Of a stretch of 64,000 nt of DNA, positions 25,616 through 35,832 are shown piece after piece (position 1 is the first letter of the stretch; the number at the start of each line of letters is the position of its first letter). The stretch is from Skermanella stibiiresistens SB22. GTDB lineage: Bacteria > Pseudomonadota > Alphaproteobacteria > Azospirillales > Azospirillaceae. The stretch lies in assembly GCF_000576635.1 (NCBI RefSeq), contig NZ_AVFL01000019.1, forward strand, positions 62,001 to 126,000, written 5' to 3'. The notes below the pieces were generated by a model. It had not been told where the DNA came from, made no database searches, and saw only the letters and a list, made by a program, of their open reading frames with translations. The position numbers and the translations under genes are program-made.

Positions 25616-26536
25616 ATGAGCGTGCTGGAAACACCGACCCTGCCGACGCGGGAGCGGCCCTCGTCGATCATCACCGACCAGAAATCGGTCACCGCCGTGG
25701 TGCTGGCCGCCATGGCGGAAACAGGGAACCTCCGGCTCCGCGAGATCATGGCGGCGCTCGTCCAGCACCTTCACGCCTTCGCCCGCGAGGTCCGCCTGAC
25801 CGAGGAGGAATACGATATCGGCATCGACTTCCTCAACCGGATCGGTCAGGCGACCCACGACGCCCATAACGAAGGCATCCTGTTCTCCGACGCGATCGGC
25901 TTCTCGACGCTGGTCTGCCTGCTCAATAATGGCGACGGCGGAGCGACGGAAACGGCGTCGGCGCTGCTCGGTCCCTTCTGGCGCGAGAACTCACCCCACA
26001 CCGAAAACGGCGGTTCGATCATCCGCTGCGGGACGGAAGGTCCAGCCCTCATCGTCACCGGCAGGATCATCGACCCCGAGGGCCAACCACTGGAAGGTGT
26101 CGAGGTCGATGTCTGGCAAGCCTCGCCGGTCGGCCTCTACGAGAACCAGGACGCGACCCAGGCGGACATGAACCTGCGGGGCAAGTTCACAACGGACAGG
26201 CAGGGGTGTTTCCACTTCCGCTCGATCCGTCCCGCCGGCTATCCCGTGCCGACCGACGGTCCGACCGGTGACCTGCTGCGCGCCCAGAACCGCCATCCCT
26301 TCCGGCCGGCGCATCTGCATTTCCTGGCCTTCAAGCCGGGCCACAAGACGCTGATCACCCAGATCTTCGTCGACGACGACCAGCACCTCGACACCGATGT
26401 CGTATTCGGCGTCACGCGGCACTTGGTCGGCGATTTCCAGCGTCACGATGACGGTTCGGCGATTTGGTACACGCTCGACCACACCTTCGTAATGGAACGG
26501 GGTGACTCCAAGCTACCGAAGCCTCCCATCAAGTAA
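25616..26536 (+). CDS. intradiol ring-cleavage dioxygenase, hydroxyquinol 1,2-dioxygenase-like
   Basis: 306-residue Fe(III) intradiol dioxygenase. The N-terminal about 100 residues form the dimer-linker domain of catechol/hydroxyquinol dioxygenases. Non-haem iron ligands fit Tyr175 ('GLYENQD'), Tyr209 ('AGYPVPT'), His233 and His235 ('AHLHF'). GGAAGGAAA precedes the ATG at 25616, which is chosen over the ATG at 25595. A maleylacetate reductase in the same cluster points to hydroxyquinol (ring-cleavage product maleylacetate) rather than catechol. Cytoplasmic; controlled by the LacI-type sites upstream. Confidence 0.85.
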   Translation: MSVLETPTLPTRERPSSIITDQKSVTAVVLAAMAETGNLRLREIMAALVQHLHAFAREVRLTEEEYDIGIDFLNRIGQATHDAHNEGILFSDAIGFSTLVCLLNNGDGGATETASALLGPFWRENSPHTENGGSIIRCGTEGPALIVTGRIIDPEGQPLEGVEVDVWQASPVGLYENQDATQADMNLRGKFTTDRQGCFHFRSIRPAGYPVPTDGPTGDLLRAQNRHPFRPAHLHFLAFKPGHKTLITQIFVDDDQHLDTDVVFGVTRHLVGDFQRHDDGSAIWYTLDHTFVMERGDSKLPKPPIK

Positions 26537-26628
26537 AAATTCAAGTAATCGCTTTCAAATATTGCATTCCCGCGTCGCCATCCTTTGGCGACCCCGAAGA
26601 GCTGTCCTCGAACAAGCGAGTTCCCAAC

Positions 26629-27390
26629 ATGTCCTATCCCATTTCCCTATCCGGCAAGGTGGCGCTGGTCGTCGGCGGGGCCGGCGGCATCGGCGCCGCC
26701 ACCAGCCGCATGCTGGCGGAAGCCGGTGCCCGCATCGTCGTGACCCATCTCGACCGGCCGGACTTCGCCACAGCCGCCGCGGGCGTGATCGCGGAACTTC
26801 CGGGATCCGGCCATGCCGCGTTTCCCGCCGATGTAGCCGACACCGCCTCCCTCGTCAGGCTGCGCGACTCGATCATCGAACGCCATGGCGGGCTCGACAT
26901 CCTGATCAACGCGGCGGGCTTCACCAAGCCGGTGCCCCACGCCGATCTGGACGCGTTGGACGACGTGTTGATCGACCAAATGTTCGCGGTCAACTGGCGC
27001 GGCCAGTTCGCCACGATCCGCACCATGGCTCCCCTGCTCAAGGCGTCGGGCGATGGACTGGTGGTCTCGATCTCCTCGATCGCCGCCTTCACCGGCGTCG
27101 GCTCCTCGATCGCCTACTGCGCCGCCAAGGCTGGCATCGACGTGATGACCAAGGCGCTGGCGCGCGTGATGGCGCCGGAGGTCCGCGTGCTGGCGGTGGC
27201 GCCCGGCGTCGTCGACACCGGTTTCGTGCCGGGCCGCGGCGCCGGGTTCAACGACAAGGTCGCGGCTTCCACTCCCCTTCACCGGATCGGCTCCGCCGAT
27301 GACATCGCCGCCGCCATAACGGCCTGCGCCACCCTGCTGGGCTACTCGACGGGTCATACGATCCAAGTCGATGGCGGCCGGGCCCTCTGA
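26629..27390 (+). CDS. short-chain dehydrogenase/reductase
   Basis: 253-residue classical SDR. The cofactor motif is 'GGAGGIGAATSRML', the active site is Ser in 'SISSIAAFTG' and 'YCAAKAG' for Tyr/Lys, and 'GYSTGHTIQVDGG' closes the fold. The Asp-like segment 'THLDRPDF' after strand 2 hints at NAD preference. No clear ribosome site precedes the ATG at 26629. Second gene of the hydroxyquinol-type cluster; the alcohol or diol substrate is unknown. Confidence 0.87.
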   Translation: MSYPISLSGKVALVVGGAGGIGAATSRMLAEAGARIVVTHLDRPDFATAAAGVIAELPGSGHAAFPADVADTASLVRLRDSIIERHGGLDILINAAGFTKPVPHADLDALDDVLIDQMFAVNWRGQFATIRTMAPLLKASGDGLVVSISSIAAFTGVGSSIAYCAAKAGIDVMTKALARVMAPEVRVLAVAPGVVDTGFVPGRGAGFNDKVAASTPLHRIGSADDIAAAITACATLLGYSTGHTIQVDGGRAL

Positions 27391-27413
27391 TCGAACCGCC
27401 AAGGATCCCCGCC

Positions 27414-28361
27414 ATGCGCCCGCCCCGCCGAAAGGTCTTCATCACTTGCGCCATCACCGGCAACCTGACGACGCCGGACCAGACACCCCATCTGCCGATC
27501 ACGCCGGGCCAGATCGCCGCCTCCGCGCTCGACGCCGCCAAGGCGGGAGCGGCGATCGTCCACCTCCACGTACGGGAACCCGCGACCGGCCGTCCGTCGA
27601 TGGAGCTGCCGCTCTACCGCGAGGCGGTCGACCGTATCCGCGCGGCCGATCCCGACGTCATCATCAACCTGACCACCGGACCCGGCGGCCGTTTCGTGCC
27701 ATCCCCGGACGAGCCCAGGGTCGCCGCTCCCGGCACCACGCTGATCGCGCCCGAACTCCGGGTGGCGCACATAGCCGCCCTCCGGCCCGAGATCTGCACG
27801 CTCGACCTCAACACCATGAACTCCGGCCGCGAGGTGGTGATCAACACGCCGGACACCGTTCGGCGGATGGCATCGGTCGTCTCCGAAGCCGGGGTTCGGC
27901 CCGAGATCGAACTGTTCGATTCCGGCGACATCGCCCTGATGGCCGACCTGATCAAGGACGGCACGCTCGCGGCGCCACCCCTCTGTTCCTTCGTGATGGG
28001 TGTCCGCTACGGCTTCCAGCCGTCGATGGAGACGATCCTCTACGCCCGCGGCCTGCTGCCGCCGGATTCCCACTTCACGGCGGTCGGCATCGGCAGGGCC
28101 TCGTTTCCGACCGTCGCCTTGTCCTATCTGGCCGGCGGCCACGTCCGGGTCGGGCTGGAGGACGCCGTTTACCTATCGCGTGGCGTGCTGGCTCCGTCCA
28201 ACGCCGCCCTGGTCGAAAAGGCCCGGCGCATCGTCGAGGATCTGGGCGGCGAGATCGCCAGCCCGGCCGAGGCGCGCGACATCATCGGCCTGATCCCAAA
28301 TGCCAATCACCCGTCCTCGGATTTCGCGCGCCCAACCTCGCCGTGGAGGAACCGTCCATGA
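27414..28361 (+). CDS. BKACE family protein (DUF849, 3-keto-5-aminohexanoate cleavage-like)
   Basis: 315-residue member of the BKACE family, which condenses a beta-keto acid with acetyl-CoA to give acetoacetate and a CoA ester. The Zn-binding 'VHLHVREP' motif (His residues near 47-49) and the distal 'GIGRASFPTVA' and 'GHVRVGLED' segments are as expected. Located between an SDR and an MDR gene, 4 nt overlapping the latter (ATGA). In this cluster the natural beta-keto acid is 3-oxoadipate, product of maleylacetate reductase; that link is inference. Some family members are known to use dicarboxylic beta-keto acids. Confidence 0.86.
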   Translation: MRPPRRKVFITCAITGNLTTPDQTPHLPITPGQIAASALDAAKAGAAIVHLHVREPATGRPSMELPLYREAVDRIRAADPDVIINLTTGPGGRFVPSPDEPRVAAPGTTLIAPELRVAHIAALRPEICTLDLNTMNSGREVVINTPDTVRRMASVVSEAGVRPEIELFDSGDIALMADLIKDGTLAAPPLCSFVMGVRYGFQPSMETILYARGLLPPDSHFTAVGIGRASFPTVALSYLAGGHVRVGLEDAVYLSRGVLAPSNAALVEKARRIVEDLGGEIASPAEARDIIGLIPNANHPSSDFARPTSPWRNRP

Positions 28362-29419
28362 CCGCAGCATTCCGTCCCATCGCATCCGCCCGGATCACCG
28401 TCGAGGCCAAGGCTCTCCGCCTCGAGGCAAAGGCGGCCGACGCCGCCAGCATCGACCCCGCGATCGGACGCCTGACCCTCTCCATCCCCGAGACTGGCCC
28501 CGGAACTGGCCAGGAACCCGGCGAAGTCCTGATCGAGATCAAGGCCGCGGCCGTCAATCCTTCCGACGCCAAGGCCGCCACCGGCCTGATGCCCTACGCG
28601 ATCTTCCCCCGCACGCCGGGCCGCGACTTCGCCGGCGTGGTGATCGATGGCCCAGCCCACCTGATCGGCCGGGAGGTCTTCGGTTCCTCCGGCGATCTCG
28701 GCATCCGGCGCGATGGAACCCACGCCAGCCATCTCGTGGTCGAGGCCGCCGCCGTGGTCGAAAAGCCGGCCGCCATCACGCTCGACGAGGCCGCCGGCAT
28801 CGGCGTTCCCTTCGTCACGGCGCTGGAGGGCTTCCGCCGCGCCGGTATGCCCAAGCCGGGCGAGACGGTGCTGATCCTTGGCGTCAACGGCAAGGTCGGC
28901 CAAGCGGCGGCCCAGATCGCCACGTGGCGCGGCGCCCGCGTCATCGGCGTGGCGCGCAGGCCGGAACCCTACGCCGGCCACGCCGCCGCCCCGATCGATC
29001 TCGTCGACAGCTCGGCCGGCGACGTGGCGGCCCGTGTCCTGGAGTCGACCGGAGGCAAGGGCGCGGACATCGTCTTCAACACCGTCGGCGAGCCCTATTA
29101 CGCCGACGCGGTCAAGTCGCTCGCCAAGCTGGGCCGGCAGATCCTGATCGCCGCCACCCTGAAGCCGGTCGAATTCGACATCTTCGGCTTCTATCGCGGC
29201 CGTCACACCTATGTCGGCATCGACACGCTGGCCCTGTCCTCGATCGAGACGGCGGACCTGCTGCTCGAGCTGGTTCCCGGTTTCGCCAGCCGCCAGCTCC
29301 GTCCCTTCCCGATCCTCGCCAGCGCCGTCCATCCGCTGGAGCGCGCCGGCGACGCCTATCGCGCCGTGATGGGATCGTCGCGCGACCGCGTGATCCTGCG
29401 TCCCGGCCGGGAGGGCTGA
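28358..29419 (+). CDS. zinc-independent MDR / quinone oxidoreductase-like protein
   Basis: 353-residue medium-chain dehydrogenase/reductase of the quinone oxidoreductase branch. 'IKAAAVNPSDAKAATG' and 'GRDFAGVV' mark the catalytic domain; 'GVNGKVGQAAAQIA' is the NAD(P)H-binding loop. The ligands of structural zinc are absent, as in quinone reductases. Translation is coupled to the BKACE gene by an ATGA overlap. The substrate is probably an enone or quinone of the aromatic route, such as a hydroxyquinone. Confidence 0.83.
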   Translation: MTAAFRPIASARITVEAKALRLEAKAADAASIDPAIGRLTLSIPETGPGTGQEPGEVLIEIKAAAVNPSDAKAATGLMPYAIFPRTPGRDFAGVVIDGPAHLIGREVFGSSGDLGIRRDGTHASHLVVEAAAVVEKPAAITLDEAAGIGVPFVTALEGFRRAGMPKPGETVLILGVNGKVGQAAAQIATWRGARVIGVARRPEPYAGHAAAPIDLVDSSAGDVAARVLESTGGKGADIVFNTVGEPYYADAVKSLAKLGRQILIAATLKPVEFDIFGFYRGRHTYVGIDTLALSSIETADLLLELVPGFASRQLRPFPILASAVHPLERAGDAYRAVMGSSRDRVILRPGREG

Positions 29420-29423
29420 GGCC

Positions 29424-29756
29424 ATGCGTATCGTTCGACTGGCCGACGCCCCCGCCTACGAGGCTCCCGGCCACGCGCTGATGCGGATGGCCCGCCTGCA
29501 AGGACGCGAGGCCGGTCCCTCGACCAGCCTGTGGCTGGGATTGTCCCGCATCGCGCCCGGCGGAGGCACCACGCTGGACGCCTCCGCCCTGGAGAAGATG
29601 TACGTCGTCCTGGAGGGCGAGGTCGTCATCTCCAACGGTCGGGAGGAAGCGACGCTCCACCCCTGGGATTCCTGCCGGATCGCGCCCCACGAGGAGCGGC
29701 GGCTCGCCAACCTGACCGATCGGGAGGCGGTGATCCTGCTCGCGATGCCGGTTTGA
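29424..29756 (+). CDS. cupin-domain protein
   Basis: 110-residue single-domain cupin. 'IAPGGGTTLDASALEKMYVVLEGEVVI' is cupin motif 1, lacking the usual HxH, and 'LHPWDSCRIAPHEERRLANL' is motif 2 with one His. The metal site is therefore incomplete, so it may act as a binding or isomerase-type protein rather than an oxygenase. It starts 4 nt after the MDR stop, probably in the same transcript. Confidence 0.75.
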   Translation: MRIVRLADAPAYEAPGHALMRMARLQGREAGPSTSLWLGLSRIAPGGGTTLDASALEKMYVVLEGEVVISNGREEATLHPWDSCRIAPHEERRLANLTDREAVILLAMPV

Positions 29757-29812
29757 GAGACACCCGCCGACGACAAACGCCCCCATAACCAAACAACGAC
29801 AGGAGGAACGCC

Positions 29813-31177
29813 ATGGCGATCGCCATTCGCGCCCAGCGCGGCAAGCCGTTTTACAAGGTTCTGTACGTTCAGGTATTGATCGGCATCACGTTGGGGATCG
29901 CGCTGGGGCACTTCGAGCCGGACCTCGCGATCGACATGAAGCCCTTGGGCGACGCCTTCATCAAGCTGATCAAGATGGTGATCGGCCTCGTCATCTTCTG
30001 CACCGTCGTGTCCGGCATCGCCGGGATGAGCGACATGAAGAAGGTCGGCAGGGTAGGGGGCAAGGCGCTGCTCTACTTCGAGGTCGTCTCGACGATCGCG
30101 CTCGCCATTGGTCTGTTGGTTGGCAACTGGCTGAAGCCCGGCGCCGGGTTCAACGCCGACCCGACCAAGCTGGACGCCAAGGCGGTCGCCCAATACGCCG
30201 GCAAGGCCAGCGAGCAGACCATCACCGAGTTCCTGCTCAATGTCGTGCCCAACACGGTGATGGACGCCTTCGCCAGGGGCGATATCCTGCCGATCGTGCT
30301 GGTCTCCATCCTGTTCGGTGTGGTCCTCTCCAAGCTGGGCGACGCTGGCAAGCCGGTGCGCGACATCATCGACGGCGGCAGTAAATTGGTGTTCGGCGCC
30401 ATCGGCCTCATCATGAAGCTCGCCCCGGTCGGCGCGTTCGGCGCTATGGCCTTCACCATCGGCAAATACGGCGTCGGCTCACTCGGCCCGCTGGCCTTTC
30501 TGATCGGCACCTTCTACCTGACCTCGATCGTCTTCGTTCTCGGCGTGCTGGGGATCATCGCCCGGCTGTCCGGCTTCAGCATCCTCAAGTTCCTGTCATA
30601 CATCAAAGAGGAGATCCTGATCGTCCTCGGCACGTCGTCATCGGACTCGGCGCTGCCGTCGCTGATGGCGAAGCTGGAGCGGCTGGGGTGCTCGAAGCCG
30701 GTCGTCGGCCTGGTGGTCCCCACCGGCTACGTCTTCAACACCGATGGCACCAGCATCTACATGACCCTAGCGGCCCTGTTCGTGGCGCAGGCGACCAACA
30801 CCGATCTGACACTGACGCAGCAGCTGGCGCTGTTCGCGGTCGCCATGCTGACCTCCAAGGGGGCCAGCGGAGTGACCGGCGCATCCTTCATAGCCTTGGT
30901 CGGCACGCTGTCGGTCGTGCCAACCATTCCCGTCGCCGGCATGGCGTTGATCCTGGGTATTGACCGCTTCATGAGCGAGGCGCGGGCCCTGGTCAACATG
31001 ATCGGAAATGGTGTCGCCACGGTGGTGATGGCACGATGGGAAGGCGAACTGGACCAAGACCGGATGACCGCCGTCCTCGATGGGCACTGGATCGAGCCCG
31101 AGCCCGTCCTCGACGACGCCGACCTTGGTTTCGGCGGCGGCACCACCCCCGCCCTGGCGATGCGGAAGAGTTCCTGA
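29813..31177 (+). CDS. dctA: C4-dicarboxylate:cation symporter
   Basis: 454-residue dicarboxylate/amino acid:cation symporter (DAACS family) with about eight helices and two hairpins. Characteristic are the Ser-rich '[12 protein letters not shown]' hairpin and '[15 protein letters not shown]' with Na+/H+ and substrate contacts, and '[12 protein letters not shown]'. AGGAGGAACGCC precedes the ATG. In this cluster it may import a dicarboxylate or an aromatic acid rather than succinate alone. Confidence 0.9.
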   Translation: MAIAIRAQRGKPFYKVLYVQVLIGITLGIALGHFEPDLAIDMKPLGDAFIKLIKMVIGLVIFCTVVSGIAGMSDMKKVGRVGGKALLYFEVVSTIALAIGLLVGNWLKPGAGFNADPTKLDAKAVAQYAGKASEQTITEFLLNVVPNTVMDAFARGDILPIVLVSILFGVVLSKLGDAGKPVRDIIDGGSKLVFGAIGLIMKLAPVGAFGAMAFTIGKYGVGSLGPLAFLIGTFYLTSIVFVLGVLGIIARLSGFSILKFLSYIKEEILIVLGTSSSDSALPSLMAKLERLGCSKPVVGLVVPTGYVFNTDGTSIYMTLAALFVAQATNTDLTLTQQLALFAVAMLTSKGASGVTGASFIALVGTLSVVPTIPVAGMALILGIDRFMSEARALVNMIGNGVATVVMARWEGELDQDRMTAVLDGHWIEPEPVLDDADLGFGGGTTPALAMRKSS

Positions 31178-31198
31178 GAGCGTGATCGGAGATCCGGC

Positions 31199-32266
31199 AT
31201 GACCACCGCCCCCTTCATCCACCAATCCCTGCCCGGCCGCGTCGTGTTCGGCCCCGGCAGCCTCGCCCACCTACCCGCCGAAGCCGAGCGCCTGGGATTG
31301 CGCCGGGTGCTGGTCCTGTCCACGCCCGGCCAGCGTGGATTGGCGGAGGAGGCGGCGCGTCTGCTGGGAGACGCCGCCGCCGGCGTCCACGATCGGGCCG
31401 TGATGCATGTTCCCGCGGAGACGGCACGGGCGGCCTTCGCCCGGGTGGCGGACCTGCGGGCCGACGGCTGCGTCGCGATCGGCGGCGGCTCGACCGTCGG
31501 GCTCGGCAAGGCGATCGCCCTGGAGACGGGTCTTCCGGTCATCGCCGTGCCGACCACCTACGCCGGATCGGAGATGACGCCGATCTGGGGCATGACGGAG
31601 GGAGGATTGAAGACGACGGGCAGGGACCCCCGCGTCCTGCCACGCGCCGTCATTTACGACCCCCTGCTGACACTCCGCCTGCCCGCGGACATCTCGGGAA
31701 CCAGCGGCATCAACGCGATTGCCCACTGCGTCGAGGCGCTGTATTCCGACACCGCCAATCCCATGACCTCCCTGATGGCGGAGGAGGGCGTCCGCGCCCT
31801 CGCCTCAAGCCTCCCGCAAGTGGTTCGCGTCCCCGACGACATCGCCGCCCGGTCCGACGCGCTGTACGGCGCTTGGCTGGGCGGTTCCGTCCTGGGCACG
31901 GTCGGCATGGCGATCCACCACAAGCTTTGCCACACCCTGGGCGGCACCCTGAACCTGCCCCACGCCGAAACCCACACCATCGTCCTGCCGCACGCGGCCA
32001 GCTTCAACCGGGACGCGGCACCCGAGGCCATGGCGCGGGTGGCGAGGGCGTTGGGTGTGTCGGACGCCCCCACCGGCTTGTTCGATCTGGCTGTCGCGGT
32101 CGGCGCCAAGACGGCCCTAAAGGACATCGGCATGCGGGAGGACGACATCGGCCGTGTCGCCAATCTCGTCATGCGCAACCGCTATCACAATCCAAGGCCG
32201 GTCACCCTGGAGGATGTCCGGGCGCTTCTAACCGACGCCTACCATGGTGTCTTGAACAGAAGATAA
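31199..32266 (+). CDS. maleylacetate reductase
   Basis: 355-residue iron-type alcohol dehydrogenase family member matching maleylacetate reductase, which reduces maleylacetate to 3-oxoadipate with NAD(P)H. 'GGGSTVGLGKAIAL' and 'AVPTTYAGSEMTPIWG' are typical of the subfamily; the His-rich stretch 'HHKLCHTLGG' is in the C-terminal half. GGAG lies upstream of the ATG at 31199. Last gene of the cluster; its product would be the BKACE substrate. Confidence 0.88.
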   Translation: MTTAPFIHQSLPGRVVFGPGSLAHLPAEAERLGLRRVLVLSTPGQRGLAEEAARLLGDAAAGVHDRAVMHVPAETARAAFARVADLRADGCVAIGGGSTVGLGKAIALETGLPVIAVPTTYAGSEMTPIWGMTEGGLKTTGRDPRVLPRAVIYDPLLTLRLPADISGTSGINAIAHCVEALYSDTANPMTSLMAEEGVRALASSLPQVVRVPDDIAARSDALYGAWLGGSVLGTVGMAIHHKLCHTLGGTLNLPHAETHTIVLPHAASFNRDAAPEAMARVARALGVSDAPTGLFDLAVAVGAKTALKDIGMREDDIGRVANLVMRNRYHNPRPVTLEDVRALLTDAYHGVLNRR

Positions 32267-32461
32267 TTAAGTTACGTGGGGCTGCACGAAATTGCCATCG
32301 GTGCGTAATTTAATAATAGGACTCACCAAGTAATACAGCATAGATCCAAAGTTATTGTTCTAAGGAATAACCCTAAAATTAATAATCAAGAAAGCATTAG
32401 AGCCCAGATTTCATTTCAACAAAAATAAACTCCCTCACAAATACCAGCTAGAGTGCGACGC

Positions 32462-34642
32462 ATGCAAATCAGGTCCATTCAAGCGAAGATCGCGGCTTTA
32501 TCAGGCCTGTGTCTCGCCGGAACAGTCGCGGTGCTCGTTGTCTTCGGTGTCGCCTCCAGCGGCGCCACCAACGATTTCGTCGAAGACAACGTCTCGCGCA
32601 TCCTTGACCAGAAATCGCGGGAGTCCCTGCAGAACCTGGCCTCCACCCAGGCGGGCCTGATCCGGTCCGAATTCGAAGCGGCGCTCGACGCGGCTCGCAC
32701 CATGGCGCACGGCTTCGCGACGGTCGTCTCCTCCGCCGACGGCGGTAATGTTCCGGTGGACAAGCGGCGCCAGTTCCTCAACGGCATCCTGTTCAACGTG
32801 CTGGAGAACAACAAGCAGTTCAACGGCACCTATTCCGCGTGGGAGCCCAACGCGCTGGATGGCGCCGACGACGCGTTCCGCGGCCGCAAGGAAACCGGAA
32901 CCGACGGCACAGGCCGGTTCATTCCCTATTGGAACCGGGACCAGGACGGCAGGATCGCCATGCAGCCGCTGGTCGAATATGACAGCAGCGAGCGCCATCC
33001 CAACGGCGTAATGAAAGGCGGCTGGTACATCGGGCCGCACGATACCGGCAAGGAAAGCGTGCTCGACCCGCTGCCCTACATCGTTCAGGGCAAGTCGGTC
33101 TTCCTCGCCACGCTGTCCGTCCCGATCATGGCGAACGGCAAATTCCAGGGTGTCGCCGGCGCCGACTTCAACCTCGACTTCGCCCAGCAATTGACCACCA
33201 AGGTCAGCAAGGCCGTGTTCGACGGGCGTAGCGAAGTGATCATCATCAGCAACATGGGCCTGATCGTGGCGCACAGCGCCCGGCCCGACCTGATCGGCAA
33301 GCCGCTCTCCAGCATCAACACCTCCTGGACGCAGGATCTCTCGCTCGTCCAAGGCGGCAAGGCGCGCGTCGATGTCCAGTCCGAGACTGGCATGCTGCGC
33401 ACTTTCGCCCCCATCCAGTTGGGCGCCACGGGCAAGCCTTGGTCGGTGCTGGTCCAGGTCCCCCAGGACGTGGTGATGGCCGACGCCCATGCCCTCAACG
33501 ACGCCCTGAGCGACCGGGCCAACAACTCGGCCATCTGGCAGGTCCTGGTCGGCTTGATCGTCACCCTGGCCGCCGTCGGGTTGATGTGGCTGATGGCGCG
33601 CGGCATCGCCCGTCCGATCCGCGCCAGCGTCCGCTTCGCCGAAGGCATCGCCGCCGGCCACTTCGACCAGACGCTGGATGTCAGGCAAGCTGACGAGATC
33701 GGCACGCTGGCCGAGGCGCTGCGCAAGATGCTGGATGACCTGAAGCGCATGATCGCCCAGCGCGCCGACGACACGGCGCGGGCGGAAGCGGAACGCCGGG
33801 CCTCGATGCTCCAACTGGCGGATGATTTGGAAGCCAGCGTGATGAACGTCGTCGAAGGGGTCGATGGCGCCGCCCGGACCATGAGCGGCACGGCACAGGC
33901 GATGACGGCCACGGCGACCCAGACCAGCCAGCAGGCCGGGACCGTGGCGACGGCGTCGGACAACGCCAACACCAACGTCCAGACCGTCGCCGCCGCGACC
34001 GAGGAGCTATCGGGCTCGATCCGTGAGATCAGCGAGCAGGTCAACCGTTCCGCCCAAATCGCCCGGCAGGCTCTGACATCCGCCCAGGACGCCAACGGGC
34101 AGGTGCTTGGTCTCACCGCGGCGGCCGAGAAGATCGGCGCCGTCGTGCAGTTGATCCAGGACATCGCCAGCCAGACCAATCTTCTGGCGCTGAACGCGAC
34201 GATCGAGGCGGCCCGCGCGGGCGAGGCCGGCAAGGGCTTCGCCGTGGTGGCGGGAGAGGTCAAGAACCTCGCCAACCAGACCGCCAAGGCGACCGAGGAG
34301 ATCGCTGGCCAAGTCGCCGACATGCAGCGCGTCACCAACGACACCGCGACGGTGATCCGCGATATCGGCGGTGTCATCGCCCAGATCGACGACACCGCGA
34401 CGAACATCGCGGCGGCGGTCGAGCAGCAAAACACCGCGACCCTGGAAATCGCCCGCGCCGTCCAGGACGCCGCGGCCGGCACCCAGGAGGTAACCGCCAA
34501 CATCTCCGGCGTCAGCGCCGCCGCCGCCGAAACCGGCAAATCCGCCCAACAGGTCCTGTCGGTCTCCAACCAGCTGGCCGACTCGTCCGGCGAACTCCGC
34601 GGCGTCGTCCAGGCCTTCCTCGCCAAGGTCCGCGCCGCCTGA
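32462..34642 (+). CDS. methyl-accepting chemotaxis protein
   Basis: 726-residue chemoreceptor: TM1 at residues about 10-30, a large periplasmic dCache-like sensor domain about 40-340 with '[21 protein letters not shown]', TM2 about 357-380, HAMP, then the signalling domain with the hairpin tip '[33 protein letters not shown]'. No C-terminal CheR-binding pentapeptide is seen. I use ATG 32462; an in-frame GTG at 32453 is possible. The AT-rich 190-bp region upstream should hold its own promoter. The ligand is unknown. Confidence 0.93.
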   Translation: MQIRSIQAKIAALSGLCLAGTVAVLVVFGVASSGATNDFVEDNVSRILDQKSRESLQNLASTQAGLIRSEFEAALDAARTMAHGFATVVSSADGGNVPVDKRRQFLNGILFNVLENNKQFNGTYSAWEPNALDGADDAFRGRKETGTDGTGRFIPYWNRDQDGRIAMQPLVEYDSSERHPNGVMKGGWYIGPHDTGKESVLDPLPYIVQGKSVFLATLSVPIMANGKFQGVAGADFNLDFAQQLTTKVSKAVFDGRSEVIIISNMGLIVAHSARPDLIGKPLSSINTSWTQDLSLVQGGKARVDVQSETGMLRTFAPIQLGATGKPWSVLVQVPQDVVMADAHALNDALSDRANNSAIWQVLVGLIVTLAAVGLMWLMARGIARPIRASVRFAEGIAAGHFDQTLDVRQADEIGTLAEALRKMLDDLKRMIAQRADDTARAEAERRASMLQLADDLEASVMNVVEGVDGAARTMSGTAQAMTATATQTSQQAGTVATASDNANTNVQTVAAATEELSGSIREISEQVNRSAQIARQALTSAQDANGQVLGLTAAAEKIGAVVQLIQDIASQTNLLALNATIEAARAGEAGKGFAVVAGEVKNLANQTAKATEEIAGQVADMQRVTNDTATVIRDIGGVIAQIDDTATNIAAAVEQQNTATLEIARAVQDAAAGTQEVTANISGVSAAAAETGKSAQQVLSVSNQLADSSGELRGVVQAFLAKVRAA

Positions 34643-34683
34643 TCGTTCCCACGCGGCCGCGAACAAGCCCCGTCGACCCCACT

Positions 34684-34707
34684 CGGCATTGATCGACGTC
34701 AATGCCG
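34684..34707 (+). promoter_or_regulatory. FNR/FixK-type box
   Basis: TTGATCGACGTCAA at 34689-34702 fits the FNR/Anr/FixK pattern TTGAT-N4-GTCAA. The perfect 9-bp arms CGGCATTGA / TCAATGCCG extend it to 34684-34707. A TAGGAT -10-like element at 34725-34730 would put the centre near -41.5, the class II activator position. Confidence 0.6.
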
Positions 34708-34754
34708 GCGGACGCCCGCCGGCGTAGGATCGGAACCCTGACACGGAGGGTTCC

Positions 34755-35816
34755 ATGGCCACGGTCGAGCTTCCCGCATCCCCTGGCGAGCGCACCACGC
34801 GGACCGCCCTCTGGCTCGCCGGCACGGCGGCTTTCCTGGTCGTCTGGGTGCTCGCCTATGGTCAACTCGTCCCCGTCTCGGACTGGGCGGTCGCCCAATT
34901 GCCGCTCGACCCGGGTAGCCACGCCCACGAGGCGGTGCGCTTCTTCCTGTACGACACTCCCAAGGTGATGCTGCTCCTGACGCTCGTCGTCTTCGGCATG
35001 GGCATCGTCCGCAGCTTCTTCTCGCCGGAACGCACGCGGGCCCTGCTGGCGGGGCGGCGGGAGGGGATGGGCAACGTGGCGGCGGCAACGCTCGGCATCG
35101 TGACGCCGTTCTGCTCCTGCTCGGCCGTGCCGCTCTTCCTCGGCTTCGTGTCCGCCGGTGTGCCGCTCGGCGTCACCTTCTCGTTCCTGATCGCGGCGCC
35201 GATGGTCAACGAGGTGGCACTGGGCCTGCTCCTCGCCACGTTCGGCTGGACGGTGGCGGCCACATATCTCGGCTTCGGGCTCGGCGTCGCCATCGTCTCG
35301 GGCTGGGTGATCGGCCGACTGCGCCTGGAAGGCTGGTTGGAACCCTGGGTGCGGGAGCTGCGCGCCGGCGCCGTGGATTTGCCGGTGGAGGTCCTGAAAG
35401 TGGTGGACCGCATCCGCGCCGGGATCGACGCGGTGCGCGAGATCGTCGGGCGCGTCTGGATGTGGATCATCGCCGGCATCGCGGTCGGCGCCTTCATCCA
35501 CGGCTACGTCCCGGCGGATCTGCTGGCCGGGGTGATGGGTAAGGACGCCTGGTGGTCGGTCCCCGCCGCCGTGGCGCTCGGCATCCCGATGTACTCGAAC
35601 GCCGCCGGCATCATCCCGGTGGTGGAGGCGCTGATCGGCAAGGGCGCCGCCCTCGGCACCGTGCTGGCCTTCATGATGAGCGTGATCGCCCTGTCGCTGC
35701 CCGAGATGATTATCCTCCGCAAGGTGCTGAGCGTGAGGCTGATCGCCGTGTTCGTCGGCGTCGTCGGTCTTGGCATCCTGGCGGTCGGCTTCCTCTTCAA
35801 CCTGCTGTTCGCGTGA
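34755..35816 (+). CDS. membrane permease (DUF318-type)
   Basis: 353-residue membrane protein with about eight helices, of the permease family often paired with small thioredoxins. The conserved 'TPFCSCSAVPLFLGF' Cys motif is at about residues 117-131 and 'IAAPMVNEVALG' follows; a second 'GIPMYSNAAGIIPVVEAL' repeat lies in the C-terminal half. Related proteins export organoarsenicals or other thiol-active compounds. It overlaps no gene but is followed by a CxxC protein after 16 nt. Likely induced at low oxygen through the FNR-type box. Confidence 0.87.
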   Translation: MATVELPASPGERTTRTALWLAGTAAFLVVWVLAYGQLVPVSDWAVAQLPLDPGSHAHEAVRFFLYDTPKVMLLLTLVVFGMGIVRSFFSPERTRALLAGRREGMGNVAAATLGIVTPFCSCSAVPLFLGFVSAGVPLGVTFSFLIAAPMVNEVALGLLLATFGWTVAATYLGFGLGVAIVSGWVIGRLRLEGWLEPWVRELRAGAVDLPVEVLKVVDRIRAGIDAVREIVGRVWMWIIAGIAVGAFIHGYVPADLLAGVMGKDAWWSVPAAVALGIPMYSNAAGIIPVVEALIGKGAALGTVLAFMMSVIALSLPEMIILRKVLSVRLIAVFVGVVGLGILAVGFLFNLLFA

Positions 35817-35832
35817 CGCGAGGGAGAACCCC

